A stretch of 33,404 nucleotides of DNA from Cochliopodium minus (Eukaryota > Discosea > Himatismenida > Cochliopodiidae). This document shows positions 1 through 9,108 of this stretch, piece by piece. The translations under genes and the position numbers were made by a program. Location: NCBI GenBank assembly GCA_024220525.1, contig JAMYWO010000267.1, forward strand, positions 21,060 through 54,463, in the 5' to 3' direction. The notes beneath the pieces were generated by a model. It was not told the origin of the DNA and ran no database searches. It saw only the letters and a program-made list of their open reading frames with translations. Position 1 is the stretch's first letter; each line of letters begins with the position of its first letter.

Positions 1-106
1 TTTTCAATTTATTTCAATTATATATCTTGAACAAAATAGTATGGTATGGTGTATTTAATGATATCAGAAGATATATTGGAATTAAAAGTATTTTTATTTT
101 ATTTAC

Positions 107-550
107 TTCTCTTTTTATGTTCCCAGAATCGAACAATTCCTTCAAAACTTTTCCCACCACCACTTCACTATATCCATCTGTATAATTTCTTGATGTTTCA
201 AATACATTGCATCCATTAGCAACTGCAAATTTTCTAATATAATCATATATATGAGATTTATTAAAGAATCAAAGCTTAAATATTTGTTTTTGGATGATAT
301 GCCCTTAAATTTCTTACATAGAATCTATATGCTTTTGATAATCTCCAATTCTAAATGTTCCAAATCCTACCCGAGATACATTCCAACCTGCCTTTTTGAT
401 ATGAGATTTGGGAAGATTAGGAAAATTGTCAAGAAAAGTATTGGTTCCTTCATTGGTTGCAAAATTTGAATAATTGCAAGATGCAAAGAATTTATTGAAA
501 TTATTCTTTAAAAGGTTGTTTTCTTTATTAAATTTAAGGGTTTTCCTCAT
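107..550 (-). CDS. Aldo/keto reductase, 5' part (runs off the left edge)
   Basis: Exons 318-550 and 107-233 are seen; the next donor is at 106 and later exons lie outside or at the edge of the window. The intron 234-317 (GTAAG..TTAG) removes a stop and gives a continuous aldo/keto reductase start: GFGTFRIG near residue 63, then NGCNVFETSRNYTDG and a SE..VGKVLKEL stretch. These are the first beta/alpha units of the TIM barrel with the catalytic Tyr (RNYTDG). The usual catalytic Asp of the FDTS motif is Glu here (FETS). A basic, Asn-rich leader of about 50 residues precedes the barrel and could be an organelle-targeting peptide; that is inference. The ATG lies 15 bases downstream of the stop codon of the leucine-rich-repeat gene on the same strand. 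Substrate cannot be told. Confidence 0.75.
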
Positions 551-565
551 TTTTTTTTTTAATCT

Positions 566-2240
566 TCAAATTTTTCTTTTGTTGGTGTTTTTGATTTGAA
601 TTTGATTTTTTGATTGAAGCAAAAATTGAATGGAGAAAATATCAAAGATTTGGTAAAGCAAAGGTTTGGGAATTTTCAAATATTTTTTGTTCCTAAAAAA
701 GATGTTGGAAGAAATCAAGAAAGTTTCAATATTTCTCCTCAATTCCTTCTCAAAAAGAAAATGTTTTTGGGGAGCCCAACATGGATTCTCAGAAATTCTT
801 CGATTAACACTGAGAAATTTCTTAACTTTATTGTTCATGATATCATTTGGAAAATGAGAATTGGTGTAACAAATAGAATGATTCACTTTCAACAATTCAC
901 AAAAATTAAAAAAACAGGTATTAATAGCAACTAGTCTCAAAGTGACGAGAGTATCATTTGATTTTAAACAATCCAAAGCATAATGAATGGTCTTCAGTTT
1001 AAATTGATCAGAATCAATGTGGACAAACTTTAGATACTTGTTTTGTTTCAAACAATCGAATACTCTCCTCAGTTCTTCATCTTTTAAATTGACTTCGCTC
1101 AAGTCGAGATGTTCCCATCTTTTGTGAGTCAAAAAATAGATGATAGAGTCAATTTGTTCTCCTCTTTTTTCTTTTATTCTGCATCCATTAAAGTTCAAAT
1201 GGGTGAGTGTCTCATTAATTTCAAGCCCTTTTTTTAAATATGAAAACACATCACTTTCACATTTTGACAAGTTCCTGAAAAATATTTTTTTAAAAAAAAA
1301 AATTAAAAAAACTAAAAATATTAAAAAAAAATCAATTAAAAAAAGTTTAATTAATTTTTTAAAATAAATCAATAAAAAAAATTGAATTTATGTCTAAAAA
1401 ATTTTATTACAGTTTTTTGAGTGAAGTGTTGAAAGTTAATAATTCGTTCAAATCATGTTGCGTTTCAAAAGATAAATTAAGAGAAGAAATTCCTTTGTGG
1501 TTCTGAATGGAGTTTAAAAGAGAGGAAATTTTTTTATTTCCGGTTGTTGTATTTCTCAAACAAAGTTTCTTGAAAAGAGGATTCGATTCCAAAATTTCTT
1601 TGCAATGATTCCTATTTTTTTTTTCTTCGAGCATGATCCTCACTCCTTTTAAAGAAAGAGATATCAAATTTTTATTCTCCTTAAAGGCTTCAGTGACAGG
1701 TCCCATACAGAAATTTTTATTGATTACTTTGAGAGAATTTATTGATTCATTATTCAAAAGAAAATGAGCTATTTGCTTAGAAAGGTTTTCATTGATGTTT
1801 ATATCAAAAATCAGCTTTTTTATTTTTTTATTTCCTTCAATCTTTTTCAAAATTATATCTACTTTTTCATCTACTATGTCATCACTAATGGGAAATCCAA
1901 AAATACTTGAAAATGCACAGAGGCTCAATTTTTCTACAGAAGAATTCAATTTCAAAGATTCAGAGAAATCTCGTGTATTCATTTCATCAATCTTATTTGT
2001 ATCAAATTCTAGATACTTCAATTCTTTTGTTTGTTGCAGATAATCCAAAAAATAGCTGATTTCGTTTCCCATTTCAGAATCAACAACAAATCTTTTCAAT
2101 TTGTCTATTCTCTTCAATTTCTCAAAAAAAAATTCAATTTTCTTTTCATTTTCAGTTTTAAAGATACTTGATGCCTTCAACATTTCTATCTTTCCTTCCT
2201 TGACTTCTTTTATCAATACATCCAATCCTTCCTCCTATTT
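566..2240 (-). CDS. Leucine-rich-repeat protein (RI-like), 5' end uncertain
   Basis: Two exons are clear: about 1411-2240 and 566-1274, joined across intron 1275-1410 (GTAATA..TTTCAG). The splice joins FNTSLKKL to NLSKCESD inside one repeat, which supports it. About 510 residues contain irregular repeats of roughly 25-30 residues of the type NxSLxxLxL, as in ribonuclease-inhibitor-like proteins, a scaffold for protein binding. The C-terminus has an LKIPKPLLYQIF motif, like the short box that closes many protist LRR proteins. The frame stays open upstream of the first plausible codons to a likely acceptor (AAATAG, ending near 2241), so the initiator probably lies in a short upstream exon. I could not place it: candidate ATGs near 2300-2380 do not join in phase. 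Partner and role are unknown. Confidence 0.7.
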
Positions 2241-2569
2241 GAATTAAAAAAAATATTCACAAATAAAAATTTACTATTGATTATATAATCTAACAATTGA
2301 AAGCATTGATTATCGAGTGGTATGAAAAATAATTTATTCCAAATTTTTTTTTATTTTTTTCTAGTTTTCGCACTTTCATCTGTGGTTACTTCCAGATGGT
2401 TTTAAATTTTACTCAAAAAGTTGAGAAACTAACTCTTTAGAAGATCTTTGTTCTTTTCAAAATTTAAAAAATAAAAATATTCAACATTAGCTCTCGTTTT
2501 TTATTTCCTTATGAAACTTTAAAACTGAATAAAAAATACAAAATAAAAAATGTAAGGGATTATTTTTAA
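2226..2569. other. Spacer upstream of the LRR gene
   Basis: About 330 bases lie between the 3' end of the DH-SH2 gene and the first clear LRR exon. The stretch is AT-rich with short minus-strand open frames. It probably holds the missing first exon and promoter of the LRR gene. No RNA gene or repeat is visible. Confidence 0.5.
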
Positions 2570-5462
2570 TTATTCAATATCAGAACTGTTGTTTTCATCA
2601 TAGCCATCCTTGTATCCATCTCCATCACTAAGTAAAAAAAAAAAAAAAAAAATTTATTAAAAAAAAAAATAAAAAAATAAAAAAATAACAAATCATATTT
2701 TGGCTACCTCACTTTAACTTGTTGTTGTTTCCAAATGGAAGAGAAAGGAGATCCCAAACAAAAATTTTCTTTATCTAAATTGAACTTGGGGTTTTTGTAA
2801 CTGTCCTCAATAAGCTGGGTGAGCGAATTAAAAGACTTATTAGAAGATGATTGATCTATTGAAAATTTTCCTCCTATCAAATAAAAAAATAATTAAGAAA
2901 AAAATAAAAAAATAAAAAAATAAAAAATATGAAAAAAAAAATAAAAAAATAAATTAATAAAAAATAAATTAAAATGTAAAATATAAAAAAAATTAAGATA
3001 TTTAAAAGAATAAAAATTTTTTAAGAAAAAATAATAATACCAGGGTTGTGTTTGACTCGAATATGTACGATGTTATTTTTTGAATTTATTTTGGAGATAA
3101 CAAAGTAACCTTTGTAGTTAGGCTGATTGCCAAATCTTACTATGTAAGCTCCCTTCTTATCTGATTTTTGAAGCAAAGAAACAGTGTCCTTATAAAAAAA
3201 AATAAAAAAATATCAATAAAATCAAAAAAATTAATAAAATTAATAAAAAATAAAAAATAAAAAATAAAAAATAAAAAATAAAAAATAAAAAATAAAAAAT
3301 AAAAAATAANTAATAAATAATAAATAATAAATAATAAATAATAAATAATAAATAATAAATAATAAATAATAAATAATAAATAAATAATAAATAAATAAAT
3401 AAATAATAAATAAAAATAATAAATAATAAATAATAAATTATAAATAATAAATAATAATTAATAAATAATAAATATTACAGGAAAATCAACGAAAAGTTTC
3501 GAGATATCACTCATAGATTCTGTTCTTTCTATTTTACCTAAAACAAAAGATAAAAACAAAAAGATAAATAATAAAGTAAAATAAAATTAAAAAAATTAAA
3601 AATAAAGAATTAAATAAATAATTAAATAATTAAATAATTAAATAATTAAAATTAAAAATTATAAATTAATAAAAAATAAAAATAAAAAAGAAAAAGAAAA
3701 AAAAAGGGGGAAAACCGGTTTCTTCATTGATGCTATTAGATATTTTTTCTAATTCTTTCATCACTTTTGTGACTGCTTCATAGTCCCTCTTCTTCCCTTC
3801 CCATTCTTTATTTTCCACTCTGTCTCTCTCTCCAATTTTTATTATGTCTTTCTCTCCTATCTTTATTATATCTTTCTCTTCTAACTTCATATTTTTCTCT
3901 TCTAACTTTATATTTTTCTCTCCTATTTTTATTATATCTTTCTCTTCTATCTTCATATCTTTCTCTTCTATCTTCATCATATCTTTCTCTTCTATTTTTA
4001 TCATTACGCTTTCTATTTCACCATTTCTTTCTAAATTATCATTTCTCTCTGTATTATTGTTATTATTGCTATTATTATTGTTATTATTATTATTATTATT
4101 GTTATTATTATTATTATTATTACTATTACTTAAATTATTATTATGATTATTATTGTAAGTTTCATGTCTATTTTTATTTACATTTTTATTTCTTTCACTA
4201 TTTACAATATTTTCATCATCAAGACCTTTACTCTCATTAATATCATTACCATCAATAACATCATCACCATCAATACTATCATTACCATCAATAACATGAT
4301 TTGTATCATCATTTGTAATAATAACATCATTTGTATCATCATTTGTAATAATAACATCATTTGTAACAATAACATCATTTGTATCAATAACATCATTTGT
4401 AACAATAACATCATTTGTATCAATAACATCATTTGTGATAATAACATCATTTGTAATAATAAATATTTCTTTATTTATAATTTGTTTGTTTTCAATTTCA
4501 TCATCATTTTTGTCATTATTAGTGTCAATATTGTTATTTATATTTTCAATATTAACATTTTTGTCATTATTAGTGTCAATATTGTTATTATCAAATGAAT
4601 TATTGTAAAATTTGGGAAGAGGTAAAGACTTTTGAAGTTGTGAAAAAAACAATGAATATTTCAACAATCTCTGTACTTTATTCGTTTAAATAAAAGAATA
4701 TTTAATTAAAGAATATTATTTTATTGAAGAATATTATTTATTGAATATTTTTTAAATCAAAAATTTTAATAAATAAAGAAAAATATTGATTGAAATTTTT
4801 TTGTGTTCAAATACCAGGTTTAACCAAAAAATCATCTAATTTAAGAAGTTTGTACTTTTTGGAGATTTGTGCTTCAAACTTTTTAAACTTTGAATTATTT
4901 GACCTTTATATTTCGTTTCATTTAGTAGATTTTTTTCATTTTCATTTTTTTTTTTTTCAAATTTTTTTACCTATTTTGATTTAACACTACTATTGCCTTT
5001 TTCCAATTTGATGTATATTGATCATATATTTGAAAATTGTGAACCTTTTGATAGAAAATTTAAAATTAAAATTAATTAAAATAAAAAAAATTTTATAATT
5101 TTAAAATAAAAAGTAATTATTGAAAGGTTTTTTAAAGTTTCCAATAAATTTACAAATTCAGAAAAAAGATTAGATAATTCAAAGATGATGGTGTGATCAT
5201 TGCTTGGATGAAAATTTGTTAAAAGATCATTCAATTTGGAGTTAACCATTTCATGTACAGATTTGATCAATTCAATATTGGAGAATAAAGATAGAAGATC
5301 CTTAGTATTTAATATTTCTTCTTCTCTTATTTGCTTAACAAATTGAACAATGATAATAAGATCTTCCAAATATTTTTCTTCTGTATCGAATAACTCTTTT
5401 AAAGTTTGAAATTGAAATTCTTTCAAGTTGATATCGGTTGTTTTTGTAAAAGTCTGTTTCAT
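2570..5462 (-). CDS. Rho guanine exchange factor: DH domain split by simple-sequence insert, then SH2
   Basis: Eight exons: 5154-5462, 4971-5044, 4815-4903, 3716-4675, 3479-3537, 3041-3188, 2708-2873, 2570-2627; 620 residues. The DH domain (Rho GTPase nucleotide exchange) starts near residue 18: LKELFDTEEKYLEDL is the first conserved helix, and LDDFLVKPVQRLLKYSLFF is the KPVQR helix, restored exactly by the splice 4815/4675. About 270 residues of simple sequence follow (Asn/Asp/Thr-Asn-Asp-Val-Ile repeats, poly-Asn, charged KIEEKD repeats). The frame then returns to a last DH-like helix (YEAVTKVMKELEKISNSINE). The SH2 domain (about 495-595) shows GAYIVRFG with the phosphotyrosine-binding Arg, HIRVKHNPGGKFSI and a SFNSLTQLIEDSYKNP helix. 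The tail is acidic. No PH domain is seen, which is unusual for a DH protein. It probably links phosphotyrosine signals to Rho at the membrane. It is divergent with the eEF1B-gamma gene. Confidence 0.85.
3235..3478. repeat. Intronic AT microsatellite (hexamer, then heptamer AATAATA)
   Basis: This lies in the 290-base intron between exons 5 and 6 of the DH-SH2 gene. It begins as AAAAAT-type units and passes near 3310 (where the assembly has a single n) into about 20 copies of a 7-base AATAATA unit with slips to 4- and 8-base spacing. The n suggests the assembly was unsure of repeat length. Confidence 0.85.
3844..4600 (-). repeat. Coding simple-sequence repeats in the DH insert
   Basis: On the coding strand, from high to low coordinates, there are NNNIDTNNDKN repeats (4510-4600), about ten TNDVI/TNDVIVTND units (4290-4460), GDD/GND units, a poly-Asn run (4040-4140) and about ten KIEEKD/KIGEKD/KLEEKN units (3844-4010). 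The frame is kept for 960 bases, so the repeats are translated unless removed by a cryptic splice. Confidence 0.85.
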
Positions 5463-5787
5463 TTAAATCTAAATTAAAGAAATATATATTTCTATTGTCA
5501 TTTTTACTAGTTTCTTCTTTATATATCTATTCAATATCTCTTTATTATCTTTTTCCATTTCTATAATCAATTTTTTATTTTACTTTTCTTATTTTAAATT
5601 TATCTCATTTTTATTGTATTTATTTAACAACTTTAAATTTTTATTCAATCCCATCCTATTGCAATCTTTCTCAAATATTTCTTCTATTCTGAATATTTTT
5701 CTCAAATAATCAAAATAAATATAAAAAAATTCAAACAAATAAATAAAAAATAAAAAAAAAGTTTCTCCTTAAATAACTTCAACAAAA
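5463..5787. promoter_or_regulatory. Divergent promoter region
   Basis: These 325 bases separate the start codon of the DH-SH2 gene (minus) from that of eEF1B-gamma (plus), so both promoters must lie here or overlap. The stretch is T-rich on the plus strand in the middle and A-rich just before the eEF1B-gamma ATG. No defined motif can be called in such AT-rich DNA. Confidence 0.5.
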
Positions 5788-7454
5788 ATGAAGCTTGTAA
5801 GTCGTAAAATCTTCACTTTTTCTTTCCCTTTTTTTTTTATTCTGACAAATTGTATTCAAATAGAAATTATATTCATACCCAAATAATCCAAGAGCAAATA
5901 AAATTCTTATAGCTGCTTGTTATTATGGAATAGAAATAGAAACAACCCCTAATTTTAAATTGGGAGTAGATAACCAAACAAATGAATTCAAAGAAAAACT
6001 GAATCCAAATGCAAAAGTACCTGTTCTGGAAACTGAAGAAGGGACTCTCTTTGAAAGTGCTGCTATTCTAAGATATGTGGGAAGATTAGGAGATGGAAGC
6101 TTGTATGGTAAAACTTTATTTGAAAATGGCCAAGTAGATCAATGGATTGATTGGTGTCAATGGAATTTAGATTTACCTTCTATGGCTTGGTTATATCCTA
6201 TCTATGGATATGTTCCTGATAATTTTGTAAAACATATTTGGTTATTTATTTTTTTCAAGAAAATTGACTAATATTTAAATTTTTACAATAAAAAAGAATA
6301 GAACAAAAAAAGCAAAAGTAGATGTAAGAAAAGCATTAAAGATTCTCAATGATCATTTGAAATTGCGAACTTACATGGTTGGGGAAAGAATAACGATAGC
6401 TGATATTTTCCTCTCTTGTTCTTTGTATCCTCTTTACCAACTTGTTTTGGATCCTGGTTTTAGAAATGCATTTCCTTTCACTAACAGATGGTTTCTCACT
6501 TGCATCAATCAGTCCTTTTTCATCAAAATCATTGGTCACATAGAATTGGCCAAAAAGATGACTGTGGCAAAGGTATTTACTTCCTTTTAAAAAAAATACA
6601 AATTATTTCAAATATAAAAATGATGAACAAAGTTATCCCTAGCTGACATCAATTGATGACAAAACTAACGAAATTAACAACTGATTTATTTATATTTTGA
6701 AAAATTTGATTCTTCAAAAAAAGAACTTTTTTTAATAACTTTTTTTAAAAAGGCGATAGAGAATGAAGAAAAGAATCCAGAATACATAGAATGGGAGAAA
6801 GGTTTGGGAAAAACAAAACTAGATTTGCAAGAATTTAAAAAAAGATACATAAAGAGTAAGAGTGCAGAAGAAAAGAGGGAAAGAGTGATGCCTTTTTTCT
6901 GGGAAAATTTTGAAGAAAAAGAATTTACTTTTTGCCTTTTCTCTTTCTCCCCCTCCTCCCCTTTTAAATCGATTCAAGAAGCCTTTTCTTTTCTTTCCTC
7001 TTCTCTTCTCCCCTCCCTCTCCCTTTCTTCCCTCCCCTCCTTTTCTTTCGCCTCCCTTCTTGTGCTTGGTGCTAATAACTGTAACACCAATGTTGGTAAC
7101 AGCAACGAAAATGTAAGTAAGGAAACAATCAGCATAAGAGGTCTTTTTCTCTTTCCCATTTCACATAAAAATAGTGAAAATAAGCAACAAAATAAAGAGA
7201 ATAAAGAGAATAAAGATAATAAAGAGAATAAAGATAATAAAGAGAATAAAGACAATAAAGAGAATAAAGAGAATAAGAAAGAGATTATTCTCCCACCTCA
7301 CCTGGAAAGTTTGAAAGGAAAAGAAGGATATTCTTTCAAAAAACTGGACCATAGTGAAAGAAAACTGATTGAAGAATATTGGTGCCTTTCTTCTACTCCT
7401 TCTTTCGTTGATTTCCTACCTTTTGATGGAAAGTCATTCAAACTTTTGAAATGA
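5788..7454 (+). CDS. EEF1G: Translation elongation factor 1B gamma
   Basis: Exons 5788-5796, 5864-6226, 6297-6572 and 6753-7454, 449 residues. The first coding exon is only ATGAAGCTT, before a strong GTAAGT donor. The N-terminal half is the glutathione-transferase-like region: KLYSYPNNPRANKIL, KVPVLETEEGTLFESAAI, then GERITIADIFLSC, FRNAFPFTNRWFLTCINQ, the hallmark of the gamma subunit. The gamma-specific C-terminal domain follows almost at once (LDLQEFKKRY, VMPFFWENF, SLLVLGANN, SIRGLFLFP, YSFKKLDHSE, PFDGKSFK). The protein is the structural subunit of the eEF1B exchange complex, which recharges eEF1A with GTP during translation. Odd features: the usual charged linker between the halves is nearly absent, while a Lys/Glu/Asn repeat of about 30 residues (NKENKD units) and a Ser/Pro/Leu-rich stretch sit inside the conserved C-terminal domain. 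Confidence 0.9.
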
Positions 7455-7658
7455 ATTAATTAAAAGTCATTTTTTTTTGTAGATAAAAAAAAATTTTTTA
7501 ATTTCTTTTCCTTACTTATTTATTCAAATTGAGCTAATTCATAAAAATATAAACATTCTTTACTTTTTCACCCTAAAACAATGACATTTAAAAAACAAAA
7601 TAAAAATAATTAATAAAAAAATAATTTAACAATGATATAATATAAAATTTAAAAAAAA

Positions 7659-8831
7659 ATGAATTCATTCAAATATCAAAGCATTTTAAATTCTATTGAT
7701 CACGAGAAAGAAAATAAAGTTGTATGGGAACTTATTTTGAGAAACAATAATTTCTCAGTAAAGGATATTGTGAACCTTTCTCAGTTAAACAAAGAACTTT
7801 CAAATTTAATCAACAAAAATTCTGTTTGGAAAAATTTGAATGAAAGAGAATTTGAAGGAAAAAAAAGTGACTTTTATTTTCCAACAAAAACAGAAGAAAT
7901 TAATGATTTAATAATTTTCAATAAAAATTTGAAGAATGAAAATTTTTGTGAAGAAAAAGTGAATTTCCAAAACAACAAGCTCTCTTCATATAATTCAAAT
8001 ACAAAATATTTGCATCCAGAAGATGTTTTAATCTTGGAAAAATTAGTCGCATTAGAAAAATTCTTTGGTTTTTTAACTTCTTCAATTCCTGTTTTTTTAA
8101 TTTTCTATTCTTTTCTTTTAGAATTAAAATTGGGAAATATAATTCAAACAAGCTTTTTAATGTGTTCAATACCCTTTCTTATTGTTATCACTAATTTCCT
8201 TCTTTTCATCCTTATTTCTTTTTATTCTTTAAATAAAAAGTGGAACAATCTTTTCATTTGGAACAAATTTTTATCTCTTTCAAAAAGACTATCTTTCATT
8301 TCTTCTTGCTCCTTCATTAATTTGTGTCTTTTCTTTATTCTAATGATACTTAAACTAGATAAAAAGCTTAATCTAAATTACAATTTCCTTTTCTTTTTAC
8401 TTGAAACATTTCTAATCGTTCAGTTTTATTTGGAACTTTTGGATTCAAAAAAAAATAATCTTTTCAAATTTTTGTTTATTTCTGGATATTTTTTCTTGAT
8501 AACTTTTTCTCTTCTTCTTCACTTTACTATAATTAAAGTGATTCCTTCTTCAGTAAAATGGAACTTTTGTTTTATTCCTTTTTATCTTTTTGATTCGATT
8601 TTGATCATTTCTACTTTTTCTTTATTAGTTTTTGTTTTTAAAAACAAAAAAATAATTCTCAAAGAAAAAACAAAATCATTTCTTCTATTCATCTCTTCAA
8701 TTTTATTTTTACTTGCTTCAATATTTTTACACCTTTACTTACTCAAAAATATTTCTTTTTATTTTTTCATTTATTTATTTCAATCTTTTCTTTTTACCTT
8801 GCAAATAACAATTTTATTAAAAGAAAAATAA
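7659..8831 (+). CDS. F-box-like N-terminus fused to a multi-span membrane protein
   Basis: One uninterrupted frame of 390 residues from ATG, with no introns, unlike its neighbours. Residues about 20-65 resemble an F-box: VWELIL, VNLSQLNKELSNLI, SVWKNLNEREF. F-boxes recruit Skp1 and cullin ubiquitin ligases. From residue 136 there are about eight hydrophobic spans (about 136-156, 163-190, 211-232, 241-262, 268-295, 300-327, 338-363, 366-387). The SVKWNFCFIPFYLFDSILI segment resembles the TMEM185/TMEM60 (fragile-X-F-associated) membrane family, which would fit F-box plus membrane proteins known in some plants and protists. I am fairly sure of the topology, less of the F-box, and least of the TMEM185 link. 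The F-box end would face the cytosol if it works. Confidence 0.65.
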   Translation: MNSFKYQSILNSIDHEKENKVVWELILRNNNFSVKDIVNLSQLNKELSNLINKNSVWKNLNEREFEGKKSDFYFPTKTEEINDLIIFNKNLKNENFCEEKVNFQNNKLSSYNSNTKYLHPEDVLILEKLVALEKFFGFLTSSIPVFLIFYSFLLELKLGNIIQTSFLMCSIPFLIVITNFLLFILISFYSLNKKWNNLFIWNKFLSLSKRLSFISSCSFINLCLFFILMILKLDKKLNLNYNFLFFLLETFLIVQFYLELLDSKKNNLFKFLFISGYFFLITFSLLLHFTIIKVIPSSVKWNFCFIPFYLFDSILIISTFSLLVFVFKNKKIILKEKTKSFLLFISSILFLLASIFLHLYLLKNISFYFFIYLFQSFLFTLQITILLKEK

Positions 8832-9108
8832 TTGATTTTAAATTATTAAAAATTTTTTATTTCCTTTTGACCCTTCAATATAAAATCACTCATTGTGTAA
8901 ATTCTTCTTTAATATTTCATAAAATTGGGAATGAAGATGTTTTAAATTTTTTTTTGAATCTATAAAGATCAAACAATAAATCCTATTAAAACAAGAATTT
9001 AGCTAAACTTCAATAATGAATCAAAAAGGAAAAGTTTTTTTTTTTTGAGAACAATTTTTAAATTTTTTATAAATATTTTTATAAATTAAAAAAATTAAGT
9101 TTAACAAT

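Noticed and set aside
3300-3480. Regular repeats as a CRISPR array
   Set aside because: Units are 7 bases with no spacers; this is a microsatellite in a eukaryotic intron. No array elsewhere in the window.
5101-5153. Run-on of the first DH exon after residue 103
   Set aside because: The frame stays open past 5153, but splicing at GTAAAT to 5044 joins LFSEF to VHNFQIYDQYTSNW, the expected DH sequence.
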